Position numbers and translations under genes: made by a program
From: Muribaculaceae bacterium
GTDB taxonomy: Bacteria > Bacteroidota > Bacteroidia > Bacteroidales > Muribaculaceae
Length of the DNA: 64,000 nucleotides
Assembly (NCBI GenBank): GCA_022509085.1
Contig: JAFLTW010000004.1
Coordinates: forward strand, 1-64,000
Direction of reading: 5' to 3'
Notes under the pieces: model-generated
The model's database searches: none
Told to the model about the DNA's origin: nothing
Seen by the model: the letters and a program-made list of their open reading frames with translations, nothing else
In this document: positions 29,706 through 40,566 of the stretch, piece by piece
How positions within the stretch are numbered: the stretch's first letter is position 1
Layout of the letters: each line of letters opens with the position of its first letter

Positions 29706-30167
29706 ATGGGAAGAGTGTTAGCAATCGACTATGGCAGGAAGCGCTGCGGGTTGGCCGTCAGCGATCCCCTGCGCATCTGCGCCAACGGCCTCCCTACTGT
29801 TAGGGCATGCGACCTTATGGCCTTCCTGAAAGACTACTGCGGGCGCGAGCAGGTAGACTGCATCGTGGTCGGGCTTCCGCTCACCACGAGCGGCGAGCTC
29901 TCCGAGAGCAACCGCTACATCGAGCCCTTCCTGAAACATCTGGCAAGGGAATTGCCCGAGATGAAAGTGGAGCGCTTCGACGAGCGTTTCACCTCCAGGA
30001 TTGCCCATAGGGAGATGGCGCTCGCCGGCCTCAAGAAGAGCAGGCGTGAGGAGAAAGAACTCGCCGACAGGATGGCAGCAGTGATTATGCTCACCGACTG
30101 GCTCAACAGCCGGACCCTCTCCGGAAACCTGACACCCGAACAAGAAGAAAAAGAGACAGACATATGA
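29706..30167 (+). CDS. ruvX: Putative Holliday junction resolvase-like protein (YqgF/RuvX)
   Basis: 153 aa; MGRVLAIDYGRKRCGLAVSDPL, FDERFTSRIA. Confidence 0.94.
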   Translation: MGRVLAIDYGRKRCGLAVSDPLRICANGLPTVRACDLMAFLKDYCGREQVDCIVVGLPLTTSGELSESNRYIEPFLKHLARELPEMKVERFDERFTSRIAHREMALAGLKKSRREEKELADRMAAVIMLTDWLNSRTLSGNLTPEQEEKETDI

Positions 30168-30715
30168 TACTCCCGATTTATTTATACGGCAGCAAGGTGC
30201 TCCGCGAAGAGGCGGAAGACATTGAGGCCACATACCCCGGGCTGCAGCAGCTCATCAGCGACATGTGGGAAACCATGTACAACTCCGAGGGCGTTGGGCT
30301 CGCGGCCCCCCAGATAGGAAAATCGATATCGCTGATAGTTATCGACGGCAGTCCCGTGGCCGACAAGTTCCCCGAGTGCAAAGACCTCAAGCTCACTCTG
30401 ATCAACCCCGAGTTGGAGGTGATAGAAGACGAGGCACCCGTCAGCCGCGAGGAGGGCTGCCTCTCGCTGCCCGGACTCAGCGAGACCGTAAGGCGCCATG
30501 AGCACGTCAACCTGAAGTGGCTCGACGAGAACTTCGAGCCCCACGAGCAGGAATTCCGCGGCTTTGCCTCCAGGATAATCCAGCACGAATTCGACCACCT
30601 CTGCGGAGAGGTCTATACAGACCATATAGCCCCGATACGAAAGCAGCTCATCAGAAACAAACTCAACAACATCTCCAAAGGAAAGGTGAGTTGCGACTAC
30701 AAGGTGAGGATCTAA
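30164..30715 (+). CDS. def: Peptide deformylase
   Basis: 183 aa; GVGLAAPQIG, EEGCLSLPG, QHEFDHLCGEVYTD. Confidence 0.97.
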   Translation: MILPIYLYGSKVLREEAEDIEATYPGLQQLISDMWETMYNSEGVGLAAPQIGKSISLIVIDGSPVADKFPECKDLKLTLINPELEVIEDEAPVSREEGCLSLPGLSETVRRHEHVNLKWLDENFEPHEQEFRGFASRIIQHEFDHLCGEVYTDHIAPIRKQLIRNKLNNISKGKVSCDYKVRI

Positions 30716-30735
30716 TCATTTCAAAGAAAAAGAAC

Positions 30736-32409
<1,674 letters not shown>

Positions 32410-32424
<15 letters not shown>

Positions 32425-32447
32425 GAAATTTCTCACACCAATTTTTT
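32410..32447. terminator. Perfect 38-bp palindrome/terminator containing the ettA stop codon
   Basis: AAAAAATTGGTGTGAGAAA-TTTCTCACACCAATTTTTT; ettA TGA at 32422-32424. Confidence 0.88.
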
Positions 32448-32466
32448 TATTCATATACCTATTGTC

Positions 32467-33360
32467 TTAGACAAGCCGGCCGATCCAGTTGTCGCGGTCG
32501 CCGGGAAGGAGGTCTACCACGGGAATCTCGATCATGGTGTAGCATCCGGCGGCGAGGCGCATGGAGGCGCGGGCCACGCAGACGAGCACCTGGCCTGTGA
32601 GGGCCGGGTTATTGATCTTCATGTCGAACTCAAGAAGCTGGTTTTGGGTCTTGCCGCTCACGCCTTTCCTCACGAGATTGACTCCATGGCCCATGTCTTT
32701 GAGTGCGTCTACACTCTCTACGGCCATTACGTGGGTCTCGTCGCTTGCGAAGTAGGGGTCTTCCTTTATGGCTTTGGTGACGGCCTCGAGCGTTGCTCCG
32801 GGGAGTAGCTCAACATATACCATACGGCGATGGATGCCCGTTCCGGTAGGAATCGTCATGGAGAGGGCCTCCTTGACGCCTTCCTTGCTGCGCACGGCTA
32901 CGGAATGGCCCATGCTCATTCCGGGACCAAAATTGGTGTAGGTGACACCTTTCGGGGCGATAGCTTCCATAAGGGTGCGCACCACACTGTCGCTGCCCGG
33001 ATCCCAGCCGGCGGCGATTACGCTTACTCGGTTGTTTTTCCTGGCTACCTCCCCGAGATGGCGGCGGAGGGTCGGGATATCGGTATGGATATCGAAGCTG
33101 TCTACGGTATTGATTCCAAGGTTGAGGATTTCTTCGGCATGTTTCTCAACTTCACGGGTGGGAGTGGCGAGGATAGCCACGTCTACCTTTTCAAGGTCTT
33201 TGATAGAGCCGACTACTGGAATTTCAGCGGGAATACCTGCGCGGTCGGAGGGGTTGCGCCTTACCACGCCTGCGATTTCGAAATCGGGAGCGGCCTGGAG
33301 GGCTTCGAGTGTGAACTTGCCGATGTTGCCGTATCCGACAATAGCTGCACGAATTTTCAT
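32467..33360 (-). CDS. ddh: Diaminopimelate dehydrogenase
   Basis: 297 aa; AAIVGYGNIGKFTLEAL, NTVDSFDIHTDIP, AAGWDPGSDSVVR. Confidence 0.95.
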   Translation of the reverse strand: MKIRAAIVGYGNIGKFTLEALQAAPDFEIAGVVRRNPSDRAGIPAEIPVVGSIKDLEKVDVAILATPTREVEKHAEEILNLGINTVDSFDIHTDIPTLRRHLGEVARKNNRVSVIAAGWDPGSDSVVRTLMEAIAPKGVTYTNFGPGMSMGHSVAVRSKEGVKEALSMTIPTGTGIHRRMVYVELLPGATLEAVTKAIKEDPYFASDETHVMAVESVDALKDMGHGVNLVRKGVSGKTQNQLLEFDMKINNPALTGQVLVCVARASMRLAAGCYTMIEIPVVDLLPGDRDNWIGRLV

Positions 33361-33401
33361 AGCGAATTCTGTTTAAGATTATTTTACCTGAATTGTCGGT
33401 A

Positions 33402-33432
33402 CAAAATTAGAAAAAAATTTGCAGTCTGGCAA
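33402..33432 (-). promoter_or_regulatory. ddh promoter: -33 TTG, 20-bp spacer, -7 TAATTTTG
   Basis: Plus strand CAAAATTA 33402-33409 and CAA 33430-33432. Confidence 0.6.
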
Positions 33433-33458
33433 CCTTAATTTTCCTTCACCCCAACCAA

Positions 33459-33508
33459 TTTATAAGACTTTATAAGACCTTATCAGACTTTATAAGACTT
33501 TACAAGCC
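33459..33508. repeat. Five tandem 10-bp repeats (TTTATAAGAC consensus) between ddh and rho
   Basis: TTTATAAGAC x2, CTTATCAGAC, TTTATAAGAC, TTTACAAGCC read directly. Confidence 0.9.
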
Positions 33509-33561
33509 TTATCGGAAATCACCTGAATTGGCAGCTCTTAAACAACGTGCCCGATTCCTTT

Positions 33562-33593
33562 TTTGGTGGTTTGGGATTTTTTTATTAATTTTG
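33562..33593 (+). promoter_or_regulatory. rho promoter: TTTG-N20-TAATTTTG
   Basis: TTTG 33562-33565 and TAATTTTG 33586-33593. Confidence 0.72.
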
Positions 33594-33715
33594 CATCAAT
33601 AAAGCCCGTATATTGTATCCTTAATCAATTTTTTAGGGCTTTTCTCCTCTCCCTCCCCCCTGACCTTTTTTCACTTTTACATTTTCATTTACATTTTCAT
33701 TTTTTAGTCCAGACT

Positions 33716-35737
33716 ATGTACAGTCTCCTTGAACTCGAAGCCATGGCTCCGGCTGAAATCATTTCAATTGCCGAAGGCATGGGCATGAAAAAAGCAAGTT
33801 CAGCCGACATCCTCGATGTCTGTTATTATATCCTCGACAACCAGGCCATAACTAACGCCAAAGAGGAAGCCTCGAAAGTGGCGGCTCGCCAAACCGAGGG
33901 CAAGAAGCGTGGCCGAAAGAAGAAGACGGCTGAACCAGAAGCTAAGGCCGCTGCCGCTCCGGAAGCCGCCGAAGCCCAACCCGAAAAGCCGCGCCGCGGC
34001 CGCAAACCCAAAGCTGCCGCCCAAGACCAGCAGGACGCTCCGAAAGAAGACGTCCAGCCGGCTCCCGCTGCCGACCAACCGGCACAGGAACCGGCAGCCG
34101 AACCCGAGAAGAAACGCCGTGGTAGGAAATCAAAAGCCCAGAAGGAGGCCGAGGCCGCTAAAGCCGCCGAGGCTCAGGCTCCCAATTCCGAAATTCCCGC
34201 AGTAGAGCCCAAACTCCTCCCGGCTTCTTCCCGTCCTGAAAACCAGAGCCAGAATGCCGAGAAGGGTACGCAGAAAAACACCTTCGACTCCTTCTTCGGC
34301 AAAACTAAAGGGCGCACTTTCACCCCTCGCGGCCAGCAACCCCAGCAACAAAATCAGCCGCAGAACCAACCCCAGCAGAACCAGAACCAGAACCAGCCCC
34401 AACAGCAGCCGCAGCAAAACCAGCAGCATCAGCAGCCCGGCGAACCGCACCCGGCTCCCCAGCAGCTTGAACGCCACTACGTGCAGCGACCCCAGCAGGT
34501 CATCATCCAGGAGCCCGGTGCCAACACCCAGACTCCCAAAAACCAGCAGCAGCAAAAGAATAAGAAGGGTAAGTTCAACCGCCAGCAGGAGCCCGACAAC
34601 CGTTTCCCCGCCGCGGCTCTCGAAGGCAAGCTTACTATGTATGGCGTCCTCGAGGTTATGCCCGAAGGTTTCGGTTTCCTGCGCTCAAGCGATTTCAACT
34701 ATCTCCCCTCGCCCGACGATGTCTACGTCTCCCAGCAGCAGATCAAGCAGTATGGCCTGCGCATGGGCGATGTAGTGGAGGCCTCCGTACGCCTCCCCCT
34801 ACCAGAAGAGAAATACTACCCTATGGTGAAACCCATCACCATCAATGGTCTCGAACCCTCGCGCATCCTCGACCGCGCCAAGTTTGAACACCTCGTTCCC
34901 CTCTTCCCCGACGAGAAGTTCGAGATCACCAAGGGTCGCTCGTCAAACATCTCCACACGTATCGTCGATATGTTCGCCCCCATCGGTAAGGGCCAGCGTG
35001 CTCTCATCGTTGCTCCCCCGAAGACAGGTAAGACCATTCTCCTTAAGGATATCGCCAACGCGATCTCCGAAAACCATCCCGAGACGTATATCATCATGCT
35101 CCTTATCGATGAGCGCCCCGAGGAGGTTACCGATATGGCCCGCAGTGTCAATGCCGAGGTTATCGCCTCTACATTCGACGAACCCGCCGACCGCCATGTG
35201 CGCATTGCCGGCATCGTGCTTGAGAAGGCAAAACGCCTCGTGGAGAGCGGTCATGATGTGGTGATCATGCTCGACTCCATCACACGTCTTGCACGTGCCT
35301 ACAATACCGTATCCCCCGCCAGCGGCAAAATCCTCTCCGGCGGTGTCGACGCAAACGCTCTCCAGCGCCCCAAACGCTTCTTCGGCGCGGCCCGCAACAT
35401 TGAGGGTGGCGGCTCGCTCACCATCATCGCTACCGCACTCACAGAAACGTCCTCTAAGATGGACGAGGTTATCTTCGAAGAGTTCAAGGGCACGGGCAAT
35501 ATGGAGCTTCAGCTCGACCGCAAACTCTCCAATAAACGCATCTTCCCGGCTGTCGACATCGTGGCTTCCTCCACACGCCGCGACGACCTCCTGCTCCCCG
35601 AGGAAACTCTCAACAGGATGTGGGTGCTCCGCAATTATCTCGGCGATATGAACTCGCTCGAGGCCATGGAGTTCATGAAGAAACGTATGGAGATGACGCG
35701 CTCCAACGAGGAACTCCTCGTCACCATGGACCGTTGA
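33716..35737 (+). CDS. rho: Transcription termination factor Rho with long low-complexity N-terminal insertion
   Basis: 673 aa from [73 protein letters not shown]- and K/A/E-rich insertion. Supplied ORF start 33563 is upstream of the likely start. Confidence 0.96.
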   Translation: MYSLLELEAMAPAEIISIAEGMGMKKASSADILDVCYYILDNQAITNAKEEASKVAARQTEGKKRGRKKKTAEPEAKAAAAPEAAEAQPEKPRRGRKPKAAAQDQQDAPKEDVQPAPAADQPAQEPAAEPEKKRRGRKSKAQKEAEAAKAAEAQAPNSEIPAVEPKLLPASSRPENQSQNAEKGTQKNTFDSFFGKTKGRTFTPRGQQPQQQNQPQNQPQQNQNQNQPQQQPQQNQQHQQPGEPHPAPQQLERHYVQRPQQVIIQEPGANTQTPKNQQQQKNKKGKFNRQQEPDNRFPAAALEGKLTMYGVLEVMPEGFGFLRSSDFNYLPSPDDVYVSQQQIKQYGLRMGDVVEASVRLPLPEEKYYPMVKPITINGLEPSRILDRAKFEHLVPLFPDEKFEITKGRSSNISTRIVDMFAPIGKGQRALIVAPPKTGKTILLKDIANAISENHPETYIIMLLIDERPEEVTDMARSVNAEVIASTFDEPADRHVRIAGIVLEKAKRLVESGHDVVIMLDSITRLARAYNTVSPASGKILSGGVDANALQRPKRFFGAARNIEGGGSLTIIATALTETSSKMDEVIFEEFKGTGNMELQLDRKLSNKRIFPAVDIVASSTRRDDLLLPEETLNRMWVLRNYLGDMNSLEAMEFMKKRMEMTRSNEELLVTMDR

Positions 35738-35804
35738 TGACCTCCCTCCGGTAACACACCGTCTCTATGGGCGCTTCAGGGCCCGGGAATAAACCTTTTA
35801 TGTC

Positions 35805-35836
35805 AAGTGGTTGTTTTATTCGTAAAACAACCACTT
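35805..35836. promoter_or_regulatory. Perfect 14-bp hairpin with TTCG loop between rho and the PepSY-like gene
   Basis: AAGTGGTTGTTTTA-TTCG-TAAAACAACCACTT; ends 7 bp before the next ATG. Confidence 0.75.
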
Positions 35837-35843
35837 AACTTTA

Positions 35844-36290
35844 ATGACTATGAAAACTCACGGATTAATCATGGCTCTTGCCCTCGCTATTGGGGTTACG
35901 GCCTGCGGTAAGGAAAACGTTACCCACGATGCCACTGTCCTTCCCAAGAAGGCGCGCACCACCCTCTCACAGAATTTCACTTCTGCCGTTTCTCTCGTCA
36001 AGACGGAGAAAGACCTCGGTAAGGTTACGGAATATGAAGTCACTCTTACCGACGGCAGCGAGATATCCTTTAAGAGCAACGGCGACTGGGAAAGCGTCGA
36101 TACGCCCGTCAACAAGCCTGTGCCGGCCGGTCTGATTCCGACAGCAATCACCAATTATGTACATCAGAAACATGCCGGTGCTCTAATCGTCGGCATCGAG
36201 AAGGAGAAGCATGGGTATGATGTGGAGCTCTCCAACGGTGTGGAGATCCAGTTTGACAAATCGGGCAATTTTTTAAAATACGACAACTGA
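35844..36290 (+). CDS. PepSY-like domain lipoprotein (start at 35844 or 35850)
   Basis: 148 aa; lipobox-like IGVTACGK; repeated YEVTLTDGSEISF / YDVELSNGVEIQFDKSGNF. Confidence 0.7.
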   Translation: MTMKTHGLIMALALAIGVTACGKENVTHDATVLPKKARTTLSQNFTSAVSLVKTEKDLGKVTEYEVTLTDGSEISFKSNGDWESVDTPVNKPVPAGLIPTAITNYVHQKHAGALIVGIEKEKHGYDVELSNGVEIQFDKSGNFLKYDN

Positions 36291-36310
36291 CACCCTTACA
36301 TAACGACATA

Positions 36311-36340
36311 AAAAAACCGGCTCTTTGAGTCGGTTTTTTT
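36311..36340. terminator. Bidirectional intrinsic terminator
   Basis: AAAAAACCGGCTC-TTT-GAGTCGGTTTTTT between convergent genes. Confidence 0.88.
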
Positions 36341-36351
36341 GTATCCTACTG

Positions 36352-37425
36352 TCAGTGCCTCCTTATGAAGGCGAAGATGCTGTCATAGGCTGCCTTGCGC
36401 GGTCCTGGTTCGGAGAGAATCAGGTCGTGCAGCCCGCTGTCTATGGCGCATACCGTCGTCTGTCGCGGGTCTGCCCCTAAGGTCTCGCCGATTTTCTGTA
36501 TGGCGAAGGGGTCGAGCACACAGTCGCCCGTCATGAACTCGGGGGTCCAGTTGCAGCCGTCGATCTTCCGGCTGCTGTGCATCACCAGCAGCGGCACCTT
36601 GATGTTTTTACGTTTGTCTTTCACTCTCCCTTGGGCCTTGCTGATGGCTCTGACCCAACTCATAGTCACCGGGGGCGAGTAAATCATCTTCCAGTTGGTG
36701 TTGTAGGTCCAGAAGCCGTGAAACTGCTTCAACAGGCTGTAGGCATATCCGTCGCATTTCGATTGGTCTATCTTGGAGTTCTTGAACATACCTCCTATCC
36801 CGCTTACGAAGGGAATGGCCACTTTCTGCATGAACGGAGAGAAATTCCAGGCGAGGAAAGGACTGTTGGTAACTACCCTGTCCACTCCTATCCCTTCTCC
36901 CCTTTCGGCTGCGTAGAGAATCACGGTGAGGCCTCCCGTAGAGTGGCCGCCCAGAGTGATGTCGGTGTTGCCGTCGCGCCTTATCTGCGCCAGCGCGGAG
37001 TCGATGTCGGCGAAGTATTCCTGCTGGTTGCGTATATTGAACGGATATTGCCACGGTAGCCTGCTCCTTCCGTACCTCCGGAGATCTACGGCGTAGAAGT
37101 TGTAGCCGGAGTCTATGTAATGTTCTCCCATCTCGCTCTGAAAGAAGTAGTCGTTGAAACCGTGCACGTATAGGAAGGCTTTCCTGCTCCCCTTAGGGTC
37201 CAGCAGTCTTACTATCGTGGAGCGGCACGGACCGTCGAAGGCCTCGCCCTGGTTTACGTATCTGCTCTCATACCCCTCGAGGATGTCGGGATGCCACGTG
37301 GTGTCGGTCTCGAAATATTTCTCGCCTTCATATTTCTTATCCCAGTCGGGCCATGTGGAGTAGAATTCTCCGGCCAGTGCGGCGAGGGTCACCGCCAGGG
37401 CAAACGTCATTATGAATTTTCTCAT
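36352..37425 (-). CDS. Alpha/beta hydrolase (serine aminopeptidase S33-like), secreted
   Basis: 357 aa; signal peptide, YVHGFNDYFFQ, GHSTGGLTVILYA, terminal GLHDLILSEPGPRKAAYD. Confidence 0.88.
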   Translation of the reverse strand: MRKFIMTFALAVTLAALAGEFYSTWPDWDKKYEGEKYFETDTTWHPDILEGYESRYVNQGEAFDGPCRSTIVRLLDPKGSRKAFLYVHGFNDYFFQSEMGEHYIDSGYNFYAVDLRRYGRSRLPWQYPFNIRNQQEYFADIDSALAQIRRDGNTDITLGGHSTGGLTVILYAAERGEGIGVDRVVTNSPFLAWNFSPFMQKVAIPFVSGIGGMFKNSKIDQSKCDGYAYSLLKQFHGFWTYNTNWKMIYSPPVTMSWVRAISKAQGRVKDKRKNIKVPLLVMHSSRKIDGCNWTPEFMTGDCVLDPFAIQKIGETLGADPRQTTVCAIDSGLHDLILSEPGPRKAAYDSIFAFIRRH

Positions 37426-37533
37426 AGCATTGCTTTTCTTTCTTCTCCCGGATTATTCTCTAAATAAAGTGACAACCCCTGCGTTTGGAGGGTCGCAAGG
37501 GCTGTCTGGGAGTTGGGAGTTGGTTTAGGGTAG

Positions 37534-37608
<75 letters not shown>

Positions 37609-37663
37609 ATGTTTATCCCTCGGATTCTTGCGTCCCTAAGGCGCCTTCCTCCGAATGACGGTG

Positions 37664-37695
37664 CAAAATTAATATTTTTTTTTCATTTACGCAAA
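37664..37695 (-). promoter_or_regulatory. tRNA-His promoter: TTTG-N20-TAATTTTG
   Basis: Plus strand CAAAATTA 37664-37671 and CAAA 37692-37695. Confidence 0.72.
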
Positions 37696-37708
37696 TTTCC
37701 CGTGGCTT

Positions 37709-38290
37709 TCATCCGATTTTTATGCCGCTGAAGCCCATGAAGGCCATCGCCAGGATGCCGGCGCACACCAGCGCGAGAGGTATGCCGCGCATCCCTTTCG
37801 GGGTCTCGGTGTGCTCGAGCTGCTCGCGGATGCCGGCGAAGATCCAGAGTGCCAGCGTGAAACCCACTGCCGTGGCAAAGCCGTAGATCACACTCTCTAT
37901 CAGGTTGAAGTCTTTCTGGATCACGAGGATGGCCACACCCAATACGGCGCAGTTGGTGGTGATGAGCGGCAGGAACACGCCCAGGGCCTGATACAGGGCC
38001 GGGGCTATCTTCTTTATCACAATCTCCAGCAGCTGCACCAGGAAGGCGATTACGAGGATGAACACTATGGTCTGCAAGAACTGCAGCTCCAGAGGATTGA
38101 GCACATACATCTGCAGGATCCAGGCCACCACCGTGGCCAGCGTCATCACAAACGTCACTGCCGCTCCCATTCCAAGCGCCGAACTCGTCTTCTTGGATAC
38201 CCCAAGGAAGGGACATACGCCCAGAAACTGGGCCAGCACGATATTGTTGATGAATATCGCGGTCAGTATTATTGAGAGATATGCAAGCAT
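37709..38290 (-). CDS. rsxA: Electron transport complex subunit RsxA/RnfA
   Basis: 193 aa; NNIVLAQFLGVCPFLGVSKKTSSALGMG. Confidence 0.95.
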   Translation of the reverse strand: MLAYLSIILTAIFINNIVLAQFLGVCPFLGVSKKTSSALGMGAAVTFVMTLATVVAWILQMYVLNPLELQFLQTIVFILVIAFLVQLLEIVIKKIAPALYQALGVFLPLITTNCAVLGVAILVIQKDFNLIESVIYGFATAVGFTLALWIFAGIREQLEHTETPKGMRGIPLALVCAGILAMAFMGFSGIKIG

Positions 38291-38294
38291 GGCC

Positions 38295-38882
38295 TTATCT
38301 TCTTATCTTGTTTACGATTGCTATCAGATAGCCCAACGCGATGAAGGCGCCGGGTGCCAATACGAAGAGGAGTGCCCCGTAGTCTTCGGGAAAGATCTTG
38401 CCGCCGAAGAGCGAGCCAACCCCGAGAAACTCCCTCACCGCGCCCAGCAGGGTGAGGGCGAAGATGAAGCCTACTCCTACTCCCAGGCCGTCGAGGAAGG
38501 AGGCGAAGACGCCGTTCTTGCCGGCGAAGGCCTCTGCCCTGCCCAGAAGGATGCAGTTTACGACAATCAGGGGGATGAAGATGCCGAGCGAGGCGTTGAG
38601 CGCCGGCATCCAGGCGCTGATGGCAAGCTGAAGCACACTCACGAACGTGGCGATTATCACGATGTATGCCGGAATCCTCACCTTGTCGGGTATGAGGTTT
38701 TTCATCAGCGACACCACTACGTTCGAACACACCAGCACTGCCGCCGTAGCTATGCCCATCATCAGGCCGTTCATGGCCGAGGAGGTCGTGCCGAGTGTGG
38801 CACACATTCCCAGCAGCAACACGAAGACGGGGTTGCCCGGGATGATGCCGTTCCAGAATATTTTCCAGTAGTTTTTTTCCAT
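38295..38882 (-). CDS. rsxE: Electron transport complex subunit RsxE/RnfE
   Basis: 195 aa; NPVFVLLLGMCATLGTTSSAMNGLMMG. Confidence 0.95.
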   Translation of the reverse strand: MEKNYWKIFWNGIIPGNPVFVLLLGMCATLGTTSSAMNGLMMGIATAAVLVCSNVVVSLMKNLIPDKVRIPAYIVIIATFVSVLQLAISAWMPALNASLGIFIPLIVVNCILLGRAEAFAGKNGVFASFLDGLGVGVGFIFALTLLGAVREFLGVGSLFGGKIFPEDYGALLFVLAPGAFIALGYLIAIVNKIRR

Positions 38883-38895
38883 TGTCTTCTTTTCC

Positions 38896-39516
38896 TTATT
38901 TTGCTGCTGCCAGCTCTATCCCTTTCCCGGCGGCGTATTCTCGGTAGGCGGTGTAGGCCTGTCTCATCACGCCCAGGAAGGCGCGCGATGAGATGGTGGC
39001 TGCCGTGATGGCGTCTATCTGGCCGCCGTTGGCTTTGTCTTTGGTTACGTAGAAACTCTCTACCGAGGGGTTCTTCCCTATAACACTCCGGGCTCCCGTG
39101 GGGTCGTGAAACCATTCCTCCATCTTGGCGCCCAGGCCGGGCGTCTCGGCGTGGCGTATCACTCTGTAGTCTTTTACGTTGCCCTCGGCGTCGAAGCCGC
39201 AGAGTACGGCCACCTCTCCCGAGAAGCCCTCCATGGTGTAGCCCAGCACGGCCGCGCCGGCGAGCCGGTCGCCCTCCATGGCCGGAAACACCATGAAGTC
39301 TTTGCCGTCTACCTTTATTGTGGTCTTGTCGTCTTCCGGTGAGTTGGTGAAGGGGGGCGTCACCTCGGCTATCGATTCTGTCAGCTGGTTTTTCTCCGCT
39401 TTCTCTATCGGCTCCTTGGTGATGGCATACATCCCGCCGAGCAGTCCGCCGGCCACTATTCCTATAATCCCGAGCGAGAGGATCATATTGGGCAATGTCG
39501 ATTTTAACTTTTTCAT
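38896..39516 (-). CDS. rsxG: Electron transport complex subunit RsxG/RnfG (FMN-binding)
   Basis: 206 aa; HAETPGLGAKM, DAITAATISSRAF FMN-threonine site. Confidence 0.94.
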   Translation of the reverse strand: MKKLKSTLPNMILSLGIIGIVAGGLLGGMYAITKEPIEKAEKNQLTESIAEVTPPFTNSPEDDKTTIKVDGKDFMVFPAMEGDRLAGAAVLGYTMEGFSGEVAVLCGFDAEGNVKDYRVIRHAETPGLGAKMEEWFHDPTGARSVIGKNPSVESFYVTKDKANGGQIDAITAATISSRAFLGVMRQAYTAYREYAAGKGIELAAAK

Positions 39517-39520
39517 ATCC

Positions 39521-40525
39521 TTAGGCGGTTTTCTTGAGCATCTCCCTACGCTGCTTCTCGCCGAAGGGCTGTGGCCGGCAATAGCGGTTGATGAGAGGCA
39601 CGAAACTGTTCATTAGCAGGATGGCGAAGCTTACGCCTTCAGGGTATGACCCGAACCTGCGGATTATTATGGTGATGAAGCCGATGAAGAAGCCGAAGAT
39701 CAGTTGCCCTCTATGGCTCATAGGTGATGTCACGTAGTCGGTGGCCATGTAGCATGCGCCCAGTATGAGGCCGCCGGCGAAGAGGTCGAGTATGGGATTG
39801 CCGCCGAACACCCACGAGAAGAATGCCGCCGAGCCGAGCACGGCCACCGGGATATGCCATGTCACAACCCTCATGCACAGCAGGAACACGAGGCCGGCAA
39901 GGATGGCGAAGGAGCCCACCTCGCCCAGCGAGCCGTTCATGTTGCCTATCATCATGCCCAGGTAGTCGGGGTCGAGGCTACCGATGCCCTGGCTTTGCAT
40001 CAGCTGCAGCATCGTGGCCCCTGTGTTGGCGTCGATGGCGTGGGTGGAGGCGCCGGTGGTCACGAGCAGCCGTGCCCCGGCTCCCACTCCTTCGGGCCAT
40101 GTGGTCATGGCCGCAGGGAAGGATATTAGCAGAAACACTCGTCCTACCAGCGCGGGGTTCCATATGTTGCACCCCAGGCCGCCAAACGACATTTTTCCGA
40201 TGCCGATGGCCACCACCGAGCCCACTATCGCCATCCACCATGGCAGGATGCTCGGGAGGTTGAAGGCCAGCAGGATGCCGGTGATCATGGCCGATCCGTC
40301 GAGCAGCGTCGGGGGCCGGTGCATCACGAAGTGCGTGATCACCCATTCGGTCAGCAGGCATGCCCCGATGCAGATCACGGTGATGATGATGGCCTGAACC
40401 CCGAAGGTCAGGAAGGCTATCACCAGCGCCGGGATGAGCGAGGCCACGACGAGCCACATGATGCGCTGCGTGCTCATGCCGCCGTGGATGTGCGGAGAGA
40501 GTGATATGTTAAGTTGTCTGCTCAT
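39521..40525 (-). CDS. rsxD: Electron transport complex subunit RsxD/RnfD
   Basis: 334 aa; SPHIHGGMSTQRIMW, SDGSAMITGILLAFNLP-like, GASTHAIDANTGAT, YPEGVSFAILLMN. Confidence 0.95.
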   Translation of the reverse strand: MSRQLNISLSPHIHGGMSTQRIMWLVVASLIPALVIAFLTFGVQAIIITVICIGACLLTEWVITHFVMHRPPTLLDGSAMITGILLAFNLPSILPWWMAIVGSVVAIGIGKMSFGGLGCNIWNPALVGRVFLLISFPAAMTTWPEGVGAGARLLVTTGASTHAIDANTGATMLQLMQSQGIGSLDPDYLGMMIGNMNGSLGEVGSFAILAGLVFLLCMRVVTWHIPVAVLGSAAFFSWVFGGNPILDLFAGGLILGACYMATDYVTSPMSHRGQLIFGFFIGFITIIIRRFGSYPEGVSFAILLMNSFVPLINRYCRPQPFGEKQRREMLKKTA

Positions 40526-40566
40526 TGTCTAAGCGGATTATCTTCTGTTCTTTGTGTGTGGTTTGC

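Noticed and set aside
33459-33508. Possible CRISPR-like array
   Set aside because: Units are only 10 bp with no spacers; it is a simple tandem array. No CRISPR array or cas gene was seen in the window
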